Below are positions 46,914 through 56,557 of a stretch of 57,315 nt of DNA, piece by piece. Made by a program: the position numbers and the translations under genes. The notes beneath the pieces are model-generated. The model was given only the letters and a program-made list of their open reading frames with translations. It did no database searches and was not told the DNA's origin. Numbering within the stretch: the stretch's first letter is position 1; every line of letters begins with the position of its first letter. Source of the stretch: Pseudorhodoplanes sp. (GTDB lineage Bacteria > Pseudomonadota > Alphaproteobacteria > Rhizobiales > Xanthobacteraceae); NCBI GenBank assembly GCA_022843165.1, contig JALHOD010000021.1, positions 1 through 57,315 on the forward strand. Reading direction: 5' to 3'.

Positions 46914-48434
46914 ATGGCGAGCTGGCCCATTCTCTCGGTCACGACCTTCCTGCCGCTGGTGGGCGTGCTGTTCCTTATGGCGCTGCGCGGCGACGACGAG
47001 GCCGCCAAACGAAACGCGCGCTGGGTGGCGCTGTGGACCACGCTGGTCACCTTCGCGCTGTCGCTGATGCTGGTGTGGCGCTTCGATCCGTCGACCGCAG
47101 ATTTCCAGTTTGTCGAGAAGGCGCGCTGGCTCGGCGGTTATGCGTCCTACCACATGGGCGTGGACGGCATTTCGCTGCCGCTCATCATTCTCACCACCGC
47201 GATCATGCCGTTCTGCATCATCGCCAGCTGGGAGTCGGTCCAGAAGCGCGTCAAGGAATACATGATCGCGTTTCTGGTGCTGGAAACGCTGATGATCGGC
47301 ACCTTCTCGGCGCTCGATCTGGTGCTGTTCTATCTGTTCTTCGAGGCCGGACTGATCCCAATGTTCCTGATCATCGGGATCTGGGGCGGGACGCGCCGCG
47401 TCTATGCCAGCTTCAAGTTCTTCCTCTACACATTGGCCGGCTCGGTGCTGATGCTGCTGGCCATCATGGCGATGTACTGGAATGCCGGGACCACCGACAT
47501 TCCGGCGCTGATGAAGCACGGCTTCCCGCATGGCCTCCAGACCTGGGCGTGGCTCGCCTTCTTTGCCTCCTTCGCCGTCAAAATGCCGATGTGGCCGGTC
47601 CATACTTGGCTGCCTGACGCGCATGTGGAGGCGCCGACTGCCGGTTCGGTGATCCTCGCCGCCATCCTGCTGAAGATGGGCGGCTATGGCTTCCTGCGCT
47701 TCTCGCTGCCGATGTTCCCGCTCGCCTCTGCCGATTTCGCGCCGCTGGTTTTTGCGCTGTCGGTCGTGGCCATCATCTACACCTCGCTGGTGGCGCTGAT
47801 GCAGGAGGACATCAAGAAGCTGATCGCTTATTCCTCGGTCGCCCATATGGGCTTTGTGACCATGGGCATTTTTGCGGTCACCTCGCAGGGGGTCGGCGGC
47901 GGGATCTTCCAGATGGTGTCGCATGGCATCGTGTCGGGCGCGCTCTTTCTCTGCGTCGGTGTGGTCTATGACCGCATGCATACCCGCGAGATCGCCGCCT
48001 ATGGCGGTCTGGTCGAACGGATGCCGCTCTACGCCGCGGCCTTCATGGTCTTCACCATGGCCAATGTCGGGTTGCCCGGCACATCCGGATTTGTCGGCGA
48101 ATTCCTAACCCTGATCGGCACCTTTAAGATCAACATTCCGGTCGCCACGCTGGCGACGCTGGGCGTGATTCTGTCGGCGGCCTATGCGCTCTGGCTCTAC
48201 CGCAAGGTGATCTTCGGCAAGCTGGAAAAACCCAGCCTGATCAATATTCAGGATCTCAACTACCGCGAGATCGTGGTTCTGGCGCCGCTGGTGGTGCTGA
48301 CCATCCTGTTCGGCGTCTATCCGAAGCCGGTGCTGGATATGTCATCGGTGTCGGTCGAGGCGCTGATCGCGAACTACAACCAGGCCGTCGGCGGCAAGAA
48401 GACCGCCGCCATTCAATTTTTAGTTCGGGATTGA
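46914..48434 (+). CDS. nuoM: NADH-quinone oxidoreductase subunit M
   Basis: Second antiporter-like proton-pumping subunit, 506 residues with about 14 membrane segments. Key motifs are [18 protein letters not shown] with the essential Glu, [17 protein letters not shown], and [15 protein letters not shown]. It begins one base after the nuoL stop; the ATG at MASWPILSV is the conserved start, although the frame opens 18 bases earlier. Confidence 0.97.
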   Translation: MASWPILSVTTFLPLVGVLFLMALRGDDEAAKRNARWVALWTTLVTFALSLMLVWRFDPSTADFQFVEKARWLGGYASYHMGVDGISLPLIILTTAIMPFCIIASWESVQKRVKEYMIAFLVLETLMIGTFSALDLVLFYLFFEAGLIPMFLIIGIWGGTRRVYASFKFFLYTLAGSVLMLLAIMAMYWNAGTTDIPALMKHGFPHGLQTWAWLAFFASFAVKMPMWPVHTWLPDAHVEAPTAGSVILAAILLKMGGYGFLRFSLPMFPLASADFAPLVFALSVVAIIYTSLVALMQEDIKKLIAYSSVAHMGFVTMGIFAVTSQGVGGGIFQMVSHGIVSGALFLCVGVVYDRMHTREIAAYGGLVERMPLYAAAFMVFTMANVGLPGTSGFVGEFLTLIGTFKINIPVATLATLGVILSAAYALWLYRKVIFGKLEKPSLINIQDLNYREIVVLAPLVVLTILFGVYPKPVLDMSSVSVEALIANYNQAVGGKKTAAIQFLVRD

Positions 48435-48437
48435 TCG

Positions 48438-49874
48438 ATGACCGCGTCTGCCCAGATCCCCGACCTGCTGCCGGTGCTGCCGGAGATCGTGCTCATCGTC
48501 GGCGCATTGGCGTTGCTGATGGTGGGCGCGTATGGCGGCGAACGCTCGTCGCCATTGGTCAATGTGGCCTCGATCATGCTGCTCGCCGCCGCCGCCGCGA
48601 TCGTGACATGGCTGCCGTCGGGCAAGCTCGTGACGTTTGGCGGAAGCTTTGTCCTCGATGATTTTGCGCGCTTCCTGAAGGTGCTGGCCCTTGGCGGCTC
48701 CGCCGCGGCGATTCTGATGTCGCTCGACTATTTCAGGCGCGAGAAGATACTGAAATTCGAATACCCGGTGCTGATCCTGCTGGCGACCGCCGGCATGGGC
48801 ATGCTGGTCTCGGCGGGCGACCTGATCGCGCTCTATCTCGGGCTCGAACTGATGAGCCTGTCGCTTTACGTGATTGCGGCCTTCAATCGGGATTCTGCGA
48901 AGTCGACCGAAGCCGGCCTGAAGTATTTTGTGCTCGGCGCCTTGTCCTCGGGCATGCTGCTCTATGGCTGCTCGCTGATCTACGGCTATACCGGCACCAT
49001 TGCATTTCCCGGCATTGCCCAGGCCGCCGCGCAGGGCGGTCTTGGCGTGACCTTCGGACTTGTGTTCCTGCTCGCCGGACTTTGCTTCAAGGTCTCGGCC
49101 GTGCCGTTCCATATGTGGACGCCGGATGTCTATGAAGGCGCGCCGACCCCGGTGACGGCCTTCTTCGCCTCGGCCCCGAAAGTGGCGGCCATGGCGATTT
49201 TCATGCGCGTGGCGATCAGCGCTTTTCCGACCATCCTGGTGCAATGGCAGCAGATCCTGGTCTTCGTTGCCATCGCCTCGATGGCGCTCGGATCCTTCGC
49301 CGCCATCGGCCAGCGCAACATCAAGCGCCTGATGGCCTATTCGTCGATCGGACACATGGGCTTTGCGCTGGTGGGGCTGGCCGCGGGAACGCAGGCAGGC
49401 GTGCAGGGCGTCCTGGTCTATATCTCCATCTATCTTCTGATGACGCTCGGCACCTTCGCCTGCATCCTGTCGATGAAGCGGCCGGGCGGTATGGTGGAGG
49501 ATATTTCCGATCTTGCCGGTCTCTCGCGCACCAGCCCGACCATGGCGTTCCTCTTGGCCATGCTGCTGTTCTCGCTCGCCGGTATCCCGCCGCTCGCGGG
49601 CTTTTTCGCCAAATTCTATGTCTTCATCGCCGCGATCAATGCCGGGCTCTATGCGCTGGCCGTGATCGGCGTGCTGACCAGCGTGGTCGGCGCCTATTAT
49701 TATCTCATGATCGTCAAGATCATGTATTTCGACGAGCCGCAGCGGAGTTTCGATCCCATGCCACGCGAGCAGGTCGTGGTGCTGGCCGTGGCAGGGTTGT
49801 TCAACCTTCTGTTCTTCGCCTATCCGGCGCCGCTGCTGGATGCCGCGACGGCGGCGGCGAAATCGCTGTTCTGA
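48438..49874 (+). CDS. nuoN: NADH-quinone oxidoreductase subunit N
   Basis: Third antiporter-like subunit, 478 residues with about 14 membrane segments. Conserved pieces are [14 protein letters not shown] with the family's buried Glu, [19 protein letters not shown], and [18 protein letters not shown]. It is three bases after nuoM and three bases before birA, so the transcript continues into the operon tail. Confidence 0.97.
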   Translation: MTASAQIPDLLPVLPEIVLIVGALALLMVGAYGGERSSPLVNVASIMLLAAAAAIVTWLPSGKLVTFGGSFVLDDFARFLKVLALGGSAAAILMSLDYFRREKILKFEYPVLILLATAGMGMLVSAGDLIALYLGLELMSLSLYVIAAFNRDSAKSTEAGLKYFVLGALSSGMLLYGCSLIYGYTGTIAFPGIAQAAAQGGLGVTFGLVFLLAGLCFKVSAVPFHMWTPDVYEGAPTPVTAFFASAPKVAAMAIFMRVAISAFPTILVQWQQILVFVAIASMALGSFAAIGQRNIKRLMAYSSIGHMGFALVGLAAGTQAGVQGVLVYISIYLLMTLGTFACILSMKRPGGMVEDISDLAGLSRTSPTMAFLLAMLLFSLAGIPPLAGFFAKFYVFIAAINAGLYALAVIGVLTSVVGAYYYLMIVKIMYFDEPQRSFDPMPREQVVVLAVAGLFNLLFFAYPAPLLDAATAAAKSLF

Positions 49875-49877
49875 AGC

Positions 49878-50669
49878 ATGGCCTTCACGCTCGGGCCGCG
49901 GGCCGCTCAGGCCGGCTATCGTCTCGCAGGCTACCAGAGTATCGGATCGACCAACAGCGAGGCGCTGGACCGCGTCCATGCCGGCGAACGGGGCCCGTTG
50001 TGGATTGCCGCGCGCGCGCAGACCACCGGGCGCGGCCGGCGCGGGCGAGGCTGGTCAACGCAGGACGGCAATCTGGCCGCCAGCCTGGTGATCGTCGTCA
50101 ATGCGCCGCTGCCCGTCACGGCGACGTTGGGATTTGTTGCGGCTCTGGCGCTGCATCGGGCGCTGGTGAGTTGTGCGCACGGTTTGCCGGTGTCCCTGAA
50201 ATGGCCCAACGATGTGCTGGCGTCGGATCGAAAGCTCGCCGGCATTTTGCTCGAATCGGAAACGCTTGATGGGGCGGTCGCCATGGTGGTCGGAATGGGC
50301 GTGAATATCGTATCGGCGCCCGCAGACGTGCCGTTCCCGGCGACGTCGCTTGCCGCGCTTGGTCAGGCGGTCAGCGCGGAGCATGTCTTCGCGGAACTGT
50401 CTGACGCGTGGATCGACGTCTATGCTGCCTGGGATCAGGGGCGCGGCCTTGCGACGATTCGCTCGCAATGGCTGCGGCACGCCGCCGGTCTTGGCGGCCC
50501 CATCGCGATACACACGGGAGACACGGTTCTGCAGGGTATTTTTCAGACGCTCGACGAGCAGGGACGCCTTGTGTTGCGCAAGCCCGACGGCTCCGACGTG
50601 CTGGTGACGGCCGGCGATGTTTATTTCGGATCGGCCGCAACCGGCGCAGCCGTGGAAAGGCGTCATTGA
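49878..50669 (+). CDS. birA: Biotin-protein ligase (class I, no DNA-binding domain)
   Basis: Attaches biotin to the biotin carrier domain of carboxylases through biotinoyl-AMP. The 263 residues lack the N-terminal helix-turn-helix of the E. coli regulator, so it should be an enzyme only. Motifs are ARAQTTGRGRRGRGWSTQ (the GRGRRG biotinoyl-AMP loop), LKWPNDVL and KLAGILLES. The short C-terminal SH3-like domain is present (TGDTVLQGIFQTLDEQGRL). Its stop overlaps the rnj start. Placement after nuoN is common in alphaproteobacteria. Confidence 0.93.
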   Translation: MAFTLGPRAAQAGYRLAGYQSIGSTNSEALDRVHAGERGPLWIAARAQTTGRGRRGRGWSTQDGNLAASLVIVVNAPLPVTATLGFVAALALHRALVSCAHGLPVSLKWPNDVLASDRKLAGILLESETLDGAVAMVVGMGVNIVSAPADVPFPATSLAALGQAVSAEHVFAELSDAWIDVYAAWDQGRGLATIRSQWLRHAAGLGGPIAIHTGDTVLQGIFQTLDEQGRLVLRKPDGSDVLVTAGDVYFGSAATGAAVERRH

Positions 50670-52339
50670 TGGCGGCCACCGGCGAACTCGTCTTCGCGCC
50701 GCTCGGCGGCGTCGGCGAAATCGGAATGAATCTTGCGCTGTACGGCCTGGGCGACGAACGGCGCCGGAGCTGGCTCGCCGTCGATCTCGGTGTGTCGTTC
50801 GCATCCGAGGAGCATCTGCCGGGCGTCGACCTGATCTTCCCGGACATCCGGTTTTTGGCCAGCGAGAGAAAGAACCTTGCCGGCATCGTCCTGACGCATG
50901 CGCATGAGGATCATTTCGGCGCGGTGCTCGATCTGTGGCCGCAACTGAAAGTGCCGATCTACGCCACGCCGTTCACCGCCGCCCTGCTTGAGGCCAAGCG
51001 GCAGAGCGAACCGGGTGCGCCGGAAATTCCGGTGCAGGTCGTGCAACTGGGCAGCCGCTTCAATGTCGGTCCGTTCGACATCGAGCTGGTGTCGGTCGCG
51101 CACTCGATCCCGGAATCCAATTCGCTCATCCTGCGCACGCCGCACGGCAATGTGCTGCATACTGGCGACTGGAAGATCGACCGCACGCCGATAATCGGCC
51201 AGGGCACCGACGAAGAAAAACTCAAACGTCTCGGCGAAGAAGGCGTGCTCGCGGTTGTCGGCGATTCCACCAACGCGGTCAGGTCGGGGCGCTCGCCGTC
51301 CGAAGCCGATGTCGCCAGGACCTTGGCCGAACTGATCCGGGCTGCGCCCGGGCGTGTGGCGGTGACGACATTTGCGTCGAATGTCGCGCGCATCAAGGCG
51401 GTGGCCGATGCCGCGCGCGCCTGCGGCCGCGAGGTGGTTCTGGTCGGCCGCGCCATGGAGCGCGTTGTGCAGGTGGCGCGGGAAACCGGCTATCTCGACG
51501 GCGTGCAGGATTTCCGCGGCACCGACACCTACGGCTATCTGCCGGGCGACAAGGTGGTTGCGCTCTGCACCGGCAGCCAGGGCGAACCGCGCGCGGCATT
51601 GTCGCGCATCTCGCAGGACCAGCATCCCGACGTGACGTTGTCGCGTGGCGACCGCGTGATCTTTTCCTCGCGCACCATTCCGGGCAACGAGAAGGCGGTG
51701 AGCGGAGTCATCAACGGTCTGGTGGCGCAGGGGATCGAAGTCATCACCGACCGCACCGATCTCGTCCATGTCTCCGGTCATCCGCGGGTGGAAGAAATGG
51801 AGGAGATGCTCGGCTGGGTGAAACCGCATATTCTGGTGCCCGTACATGGCGAGGAACTGCATTTATACGAGCATGAACAGATCGGCCGGCGGCTCGGGAT
51901 CAGGCATGTGGTGCGCTGCCGCAACGGCGACATGCTCCGCCTCGCCCCCAAAAATCCTGAAATCGTTGATGAAATTCCGGCCGGACGGCTTTACAAGGAC
52001 GGCGCTTTGCTGATCCCCGCCGACGGCAAGACCATTTCGGAGCGCCGAAAGCTGTCGTTTGCCGGCATTGTTTTCGTCGCCATCGCCCTGACCGAAAAGG
52101 GAATTCTGGCCGCCGACCCGGAAGTCGATCTGATGGGAATTCCGGAGCGCGGCCGCGGCGGTGCCGATCTGAACGATATCGCTTATGATGCGGTGATGAC
52201 CACAATCGAGACCTTGCCGAAAGCGCGGCGGCGCGATCCGGATTCCATCGCGGAATCCGTCCGCCGGGCCGTGCGCGGCGCACTGGCCAGCCAGTGGGGC
52301 AAGAAACCGGCATGTCATGTGCATGTCTTGGTCGTGTGA
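50669..52339 (+). CDS. rnj: Ribonuclease J
   Basis: Metallo-beta-lactamase-fold ribonuclease with 5'-3' exonuclease and endonuclease activity in RNA turnover and rRNA maturation. The 556 residues begin with LGGVGEIGMNLALYG; the zinc motif HAHEDH is at 77-82 (His77, His79, Asp81, His82). Other ligand strands are LHTGDWKID and the SGHPRVEEMEEML region of the beta-CASP insert, followed by VPVHGEELHLYEHE. A C-terminal domain of about 100 residues completes it. The start overlaps the birA stop as TGATG; the frame runs upstream through birA but is not used. Confidence 0.94.
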   Translation: MAATGELVFAPLGGVGEIGMNLALYGLGDERRRSWLAVDLGVSFASEEHLPGVDLIFPDIRFLASERKNLAGIVLTHAHEDHFGAVLDLWPQLKVPIYATPFTAALLEAKRQSEPGAPEIPVQVVQLGSRFNVGPFDIELVSVAHSIPESNSLILRTPHGNVLHTGDWKIDRTPIIGQGTDEEKLKRLGEEGVLAVVGDSTNAVRSGRSPSEADVARTLAELIRAAPGRVAVTTFASNVARIKAVADAARACGREVVLVGRAMERVVQVARETGYLDGVQDFRGTDTYGYLPGDKVVALCTGSQGEPRAALSRISQDQHPDVTLSRGDRVIFSSRTIPGNEKAVSGVINGLVAQGIEVITDRTDLVHVSGHPRVEEMEEMLGWVKPHILVPVHGEELHLYEHEQIGRRLGIRHVVRCRNGDMLRLAPKNPEIVDEIPAGRLYKDGALLIPADGKTISERRKLSFAGIVFVAIALTEKGILAADPEVDLMGIPERGRGGADLNDIAYDAVMTTIETLPKARRRDPDSIAESVRRAVRGALASQWGKKPACHVHVLVV

Positions 52340-52351
52340 CGGAGTGAAGGG

Positions 52352-52756
52352 ATGATCGGACGATTGAATCACGTGGCCATCGCGGTGCCCGATATCGCCA
52401 AGGCCGCCACTATGTATCGCAAGTCGCTCGGTGCAGAAGTCTCGGCCGCCGTGCCGCAGCCGGATCATGGCGTGACAACCGTGTTCATTACGCTACCGAA
52501 CACGAAGATCGAGTTGCTCGAGCCGTTGGGCAGCGATTCGCCGATCAACAAATTCCTGGAGCGCAATCCTGATGGCGGGATGCATCACGTTTGCTATGAG
52601 GTCGACGACATTCTGGCCGCGCGCGACAAGTTGAAAGGCGAGGGCGCGCGCGTGCTTGGCGACGGCGAACCGAAAATCGGCGCCCATGGCAAGCCCGTGC
52701 TGTTCCTGCATCCCAAGGATTTCTGCGGCACCCTCGTTGAACTCGAACAGGCCTGA
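52352..52756 (+). CDS. mce: Methylmalonyl-CoA epimerase
   Basis: Interconverts the 2R and 2S forms of methylmalonyl-CoA in propionate breakdown. The 134-residue vicinal-oxygen-chelate protein has two beta-alpha-beta-beta-beta units. Likely metal ligands are His7 (RLNHVAIAVPD), the HH pair in GGMHHVCYEVDD and the final Glu in GTLVELEQA. IELLEPLGSDSPINKFLE is a family signature. GGAGTGAAGG precedes the ATG. The mutase is not in this window. Confidence 0.93.
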   Translation: MIGRLNHVAIAVPDIAKAATMYRKSLGAEVSAAVPQPDHGVTTVFITLPNTKIELLEPLGSDSPINKFLERNPDGGMHHVCYEVDDILAARDKLKGEGARVLGDGEPKIGAHGKPVLFLHPKDFCGTLVELEQA

Positions 52757-52759
52757 TCC

Positions 52760-53026
52760 GTGTCAGTAACGACCGCGATCGCAATCTATTTCCTGATCTG
52801 GTGGGTGACGTTGTTTGCGGTGCTGCCGTTCGGCGTGCGACCGCAGGGCGAGGGCGACAGGACGCCCGGCAGCGATCCCGGCGCACCGGGGATCCCCCGC
52901 ATTTTCATGAAACTGGTCTGGACCACGATCGTGTCCGGCGTGATTTTCGCGCTCTGTTACTGGGTCTATGTCAACCGGCTGATCACGCTTGAAGATCTTA
53001 TCCGCTGGCTACGATTGCCGGACTGA
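52760..53026 (+). CDS. DUF1467 family small membrane protein
   Basis: An 88-residue protein with two hydrophobic segments (about 6-26 and 50-72) and a conserved loop LPFGVRPQGEGDRTPGSDPG. This matches the alphaproteobacterial DUF1467 family, which has no assigned function and typically follows mce before proS. The start is GTG, three bases after the mce stop. Confidence 0.85.
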   Translation: MSVTTAIAIYFLIWWVTLFAVLPFGVRPQGEGDRTPGSDPGAPGIPRIFMKLVWTTIVSGVIFALCYWVYVNRLITLEDLIRWLRLPD

Positions 53027-53139
53027 TCCGCTGTGGACAATTCGGGTTTTGCCACACCGTCGCCGCAACCGGCCCGGAACTTCAGCCCGTGATCGCCGTT
53101 AATCCGCGCTGAGATCGACTGCAACCTGAGGAGACGTCC

Positions 53140-53373
53140 ATGCCTCACTCACGGTATTTCATCGTCCGGGATCGCGACGACTGGCTGATCCGCTTTCATG
53201 GCGAGGAATTCGGTCCGTATCTGAGCCAGAAAGAGGCGATTTTGTTTGCCGTCGACGCTGCCCAGAAGCTCGGAGAGCGGGGCGAAGCCACCGAGGTATG
53301 CCTGATGGGCGAAAACGGCCATTTCCGGCCGCAATGGCGCTACGGCCAGGACAGCTACCCGCCCACTCTCTGA
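53140..53373 (+). CDS. Small hypothetical protein (DUF2188-like)
   Basis: A 77-residue soluble product: YFIVRDRDDWLIRFHGEEFG, then a helix with KEAILFAVDAAQKLGE and EVCLMGENGHFRPQWRYGQD. The strand-helix-strand layout with conserved W and G residues resembles DUF2188 proteins, whose role is unknown. A TGAGGAGA ribosome site lies before the ATG, and a strong terminator follows, which supports it being the last gene of the transcript. Confidence 0.7.
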   Translation: MPHSRYFIVRDRDDWLIRFHGEEFGPYLSQKEAILFAVDAAQKLGERGEATEVCLMGENGHFRPQWRYGQDSYPPTL

Positions 53374-53456
53374 CCTGTCTCTGGCTGGCACAGGGCGGGA
53401 ACAAAATGGTTGAACCGGCGTTGGGATTTTATGCGGCCCACAGTCGGCTGCGGACC

Positions 53457-53508
53457 GCGCCGGACGGCCTACACCCCTCCCCCGACAGAGGTCGTCCGGC
53501 GCTTTTTT
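53457..53508 (+). terminator. Strong Rho-independent terminator of the nuo-operon tail
   Basis: GCGCCGGACGGCCT (53457-53470) pairs with AGGTCGTCCGGCGC (53489-53502), with one G-T wobble, around an 18-base loop. Six T residues follow. Confidence 0.9.
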
Positions 53509-53536
53509 CACATAAAAGACGGGCCAGAACCCTTTC

Positions 53537-53566
53537 AAAAGAAAAAGCAGGGCAACCGCCCTGCTT
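53537..53566 (-). terminator. Minus-strand terminator without an annotated upstream gene
   Basis: On the minus strand a nine-base stem AAGCAGGGC/GCCCTGCTT with four-base loop (53566-53545) runs into TTTTT, C, TTTT (53546-53537). The plus strand has no T run, so it should act on minus-strand RNA only. Confidence 0.7.
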
Positions 53567-53674
53567 GATGTGATTTCGTACGCTTCGTTGGTGTGTCTGG
53601 CTGAAGCGACGGCGGCGTGTTGGCGCTCGCAATTCCTCCCAAGACTTGGACCGGCCAGGCCAGAAGCCCAACGC
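53537..53674 (-). ncRNA. Candidate small RNA
   Basis: The orphan minus-strand terminator is preceded, about 130 bases upstream, by TTGCCA (53709-53704), 17 bases, TACGGT (53686-53681), a possible promoter. A transcript from about 53674 to 53537 would be about 138 bases, a common size for rhizobial small RNAs. It resembles neither 6S RNA, tmRNA, SRP RNA nor RNase P as I know them. Open frames across it read through the terminator and look spurious. Confidence 0.3.
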
Positions 53675-53836
53675 GGCTGGACCGTAGCCCGGGTAGCAAA
53701 ATCTGGCAAGGGGGCGGCAGAAATGAGAAAAATGCCCCCGGCCAGGCCTGAGGAACGAGCCGGCGCTTGTATTTTGCAGCGCAATCCGCCACTCAACCTG
53801 CGCCGCCCAGACCCTCGATTCCGAAACAACCGTCGT

Positions 53837-55156
53837 ATGCGACTGTCGCGCTTTTTCCTGCCGATCCTTCGTGAAACGCCGAAAGAGGCGGAAATCGTCT
53901 CGCATCGCCTGATGCTGCGCGCGGGCATGATGCGGCAGGAGGCGGCAGGAATTTATGCCTTTCTGCCGCTTGGCCTGCGGGTGCTGCAAAAAATCTGCAA
54001 CATCGTGCGCGAGGAGCAGAACCGGTCCGGCGCGATCGAACTGCTGATGCCGACGTTGCAGCCGGCCGATCTGTGGCGGGAGAGCGGGCGCTACGAGGAT
54101 TACGGCAAGGAAATGCTGAGGATCAAGGACCGTCATGCTCGTGAAATGCTGTATGGTCCGACCAACGAGGAGATGATCACCGACATCTTCCGCGCCTATG
54201 TGCGCTCGTATAAAGACCTTCCTCTGAACCTCTATCACATCCAGTGGAAATTCCGCGACGAGGTGCGTCCGCGCTTCGGACTGATGCGCGGCCGCGAATT
54301 CCTGATGAAGGACGCGTATTCCTTCGATGTCGACCAGGCGGGCGCCGTTCATTCCTACAACAAGATGTTCGTCGCCTATTTGCGCACCTTCGCGCGCATG
54401 GGCCTGCAAGCGATTCCGATGGTGGCCGATACCGGCCCGATCGGCGGCAATCTCAGCCACGAATTCATCATTCTCGCGCAAACGGGCGAAAGCGAAGTCT
54501 ATTGCCACAAGGAATATCTGGATTTCGCCGTTCCCGACGAAGGCGTGAATTTTGACGACATTCCCGGCCTGCAGACGACCGTCGACAAATGGACGTCGCT
54601 CTACGCCGCGACTTCCGAGAAGCATGATGCAGCGGCATTCGAGGCGCTGCCGGCCGACGCCAAGGTGTCAGCGCGCGGCATCGAGGTCGGGCATATTTTC
54701 TATTTCGGTACCAAATATTCCGAACCGATGAAGGCCGTGGTGCAGGGGCCGGACGGCGTGGAGAAGCCCGTTCACATGGGCTCCTACGGTATCGGGCCGT
54801 CGCGGCTGGTGGCCGCGATCATCGAGGCCCACCATGACGAGGCCGGCATCAAATGGCCGGACAGCGTGGCGCCGTTCCATGTCGCGATCCTCAACCTCAA
54901 GCAGGGCGACGGCGCGACCGACCAAGCCTCGGAAAAAATCTACACTGCGCTGCGCGGGAAAGGGATCGACGTGCTTTATCACGATCTCGACGAGCGGCCG
55001 GGCTCCAAATTCGCCACCGCCGATCTGATCGGCGTGCCCTGGCAGATCCTGATCGGCCCGAAGGGACTGGCCAACGGGCAGGTCGAACTGAAAAAGCGCG
55101 CCGACGGCAGCCGCGAAATGCTCGCGCCCGAGGATGCGATCGCGCGCCTGTCCTGA
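53837..55156 (+). CDS. proS: Prolyl-tRNA synthetase (short alphaproteobacterial type)
   Basis: Charges tRNA-Pro. The 439 residues form a class II synthetase without the long editing (INS) domain of the E. coli enzyme, as usual in alphaproteobacteria. Motifs are [20 protein letters not shown] near residue 26, motif 2 [21 protein letters not shown] (split: [10 protein letters not shown] and [12 protein letters not shown]), motif 3 [15 protein letters not shown], and a C-terminal anticodon-binding domain ([20 protein letters not shown]). The conserved start [15 protein letters not shown] sets the ATG; the long upstream open frame is not coding. Confidence 0.96.
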   Translation: MRLSRFFLPILRETPKEAEIVSHRLMLRAGMMRQEAAGIYAFLPLGLRVLQKICNIVREEQNRSGAIELLMPTLQPADLWRESGRYEDYGKEMLRIKDRHAREMLYGPTNEEMITDIFRAYVRSYKDLPLNLYHIQWKFRDEVRPRFGLMRGREFLMKDAYSFDVDQAGAVHSYNKMFVAYLRTFARMGLQAIPMVADTGPIGGNLSHEFIILAQTGESEVYCHKEYLDFAVPDEGVNFDDIPGLQTTVDKWTSLYAATSEKHDAAAFEALPADAKVSARGIEVGHIFYFGTKYSEPMKAVVQGPDGVEKPVHMGSYGIGPSRLVAAIIEAHHDEAGIKWPDSVAPFHVAILNLKQGDGATDQASEKIYTALRGKGIDVLYHDLDERPGSKFATADLIGVPWQILIGPKGLANGQVELKKRADGSREMLAPEDAIARLS

Positions 55157-55282
55157 TTGTCGCACGCGGGGCGCTTTCCGGCTCCCGCGTCACGAAATAT
55201 GTGTGCTTCGGCCCGGCACGGGTATCCGGCGGTGGCTTGAAAGTGCCAGAATCGGGTGAAATCGGGGGGCTGGGGAGAATTG

Positions 55283-56548
55283 ATGAACGAGCCCACCGGT
55301 ACCAGACCTTTTGCACCGTTCGAATGGATGTTGTCGCTGCGCTACCTGCGGGCGCGGCGCAAGGAAGGATTCATTTCGATCATCGCCGGGTTCTCGTTTC
55401 TCGGAATCATGCTCGGCGTTGCGACTCTGATCATCGTCATGGCGGTGATGAACGGCTTCCGCAAGGAACTGCTCGGAAAGATCCTCGGCATCAACGGCCA
55501 TGTTCTGGTGCAGCCGCTGGAATCCCCGCTCACCGACTGGGACGCGGTGGCCAAGCGCATTTCCGGCGTGGCCGGCGTGCGGCTGGCGGCGCCGATCGTC
55601 GAAGGCCAGGCGCTGGCGTCCGGTACCCAGGCGAGCGGCGTTCTGGTGCGCGGCATTCGCGCGGCCGATCTGGAAAAGCTGCCGTCGATTGCAAAGAACA
55701 TCAAGCAGGGCACGCTCGAAGGTTTTGACGACGGGCAGGGGCTTCTGATCGGGCGGCGTCTCGCCGACCAGCTCTCGCTGCGTGCGGGTGACAACATCAC
55801 GCTGGTGTCTCCGCGCGGCGCGGTCACGCCGATGGGCACCACGCCGCGCATCAAGGCCTACAAGATCGCTGCCGTGTTCGAGATCGGCATGTCGGAATAC
55901 GACTCCGCCTTTGTGTTCATGCCGCTGCCGGAGGCGCAGGCCTATTTCAATCGCGCAGGCGACGTCACGGCGATCGAGGTCTATATTGACAATGCCGACA
56001 ACGTGCAGGCCTTCCGCAAGCCGATCGCCGATGCCGCGCAGCGGCCGATCTTCATGGTCGACTGGCGGCAGCGCAACGCCACCTTCTTCAATGCGTTGCA
56101 GGTCGAGCGCAATGTGATGTTTCTCATTCTCACGCTCATCGTGCTGGTGGCGGCGCTCAACATCGTGTCCGGCCTGATCATGTTGGTGAAGGACAAGGGC
56201 CGCGACATCGCGGTCCTGCGCACCATGGGCGCGACACAGGGCGCCATCATGCGTGTGTTCTTCGTCACCGGCGCCTCGATCGGTGTGGTCGGGACGCTGC
56301 TCGGCGTGCTGGTGGGCACCGTGGTCTGTCTCAACATCGAAAGCATCCGGCAATTCGTGTCATGGCTCACCGCCACCGAATTGTTCTCGCCCGAACTGTA
56401 TTTCCTGTCGCGTCTGCCGGCGGAGATGTCGGTCGGCGAAACCACGGCCGTGGTGCTGATGGCACTGGTCCTGTCCTTTGCCGCAACCCTGTATCCGTCC
56501 TGGCGTGCCGCGAGGCTCGATCCCGTCGAAGCCCTGCGGTACGAGTGA
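55283..56548 (+). CDS. lolC: Lipoprotein-releasing ABC transporter permease
   Basis: Membrane part of the LolCDE complex that frees outer-membrane lipoproteins from the inner membrane. The 421 residues have the expected four-segment layout: one segment at about 33-55, a large periplasmic domain (about 60-275), then three segments to about 410. SLRYLRARRKEGFISIIAGF and the C-terminal PSWRAARLDPVEALRYE are family signatures. Only one permease gene is present before lolD, so it probably forms a LolF-type homodimer combining C and E roles. GGGGAGAA supports the ATG. Confidence 0.94.
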   Translation: MNEPTGTRPFAPFEWMLSLRYLRARRKEGFISIIAGFSFLGIMLGVATLIIVMAVMNGFRKELLGKILGINGHVLVQPLESPLTDWDAVAKRISGVAGVRLAAPIVEGQALASGTQASGVLVRGIRAADLEKLPSIAKNIKQGTLEGFDDGQGLLIGRRLADQLSLRAGDNITLVSPRGAVTPMGTTPRIKAYKIAAVFEIGMSEYDSAFVFMPLPEAQAYFNRAGDVTAIEVYIDNADNVQAFRKPIADAAQRPIFMVDWRQRNATFFNALQVERNVMFLILTLIVLVAALNIVSGLIMLVKDKGRDIAVLRTMGATQGAIMRVFFVTGASIGVVGTLLGVLVGTVVCLNIESIRQFVSWLTATELFSPELYFLSRLPAEMSVGETTAVVLMALVLSFAATLYPSWRAARLDPVEALRYE

Positions 56549-56557
56549 GGATGCGCA

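Larger units (their letters stand above)
53374..53836. other. Structured intergenic region before proS
   Basis: It holds the plus-strand terminator, a minus-strand terminator with a possible small RNA, an 11-base direct repeat CCGGCCAGGCC (53651-53661 and 53738-53748), and a long hairpin (CTGGC-AA-GGGGGC, 53703-53715, with GCCCCC-G-GCCAG, 53734-53745). No protein gene is supported. The proS promoter must lie in its right half, but I could not place it. Confidence 0.6.

Noticed and set aside
44423-47050. Long minus-strand open frame (875 codons) across nuoJ-nuoM
   Set aside because: Antisense shadow of membrane-protein genes; composition is unusually rich in His, Gln, Arg and Glu and no family is recognisable.
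53535-53792. 85-codon minus-strand open frame before proS
   Set aside because: It reads through the minus-strand terminator hairpin and T run, has no ribosome site and resembles no protein I know.
53567-53836. Known structural RNA (6S, tmRNA, SRP RNA, RNase P RNA) before proS
   Set aside because: None of the conserved cores of these RNAs is present; only the hairpins and the terminator are seen, so it is reported as an unnamed candidate small RNA.
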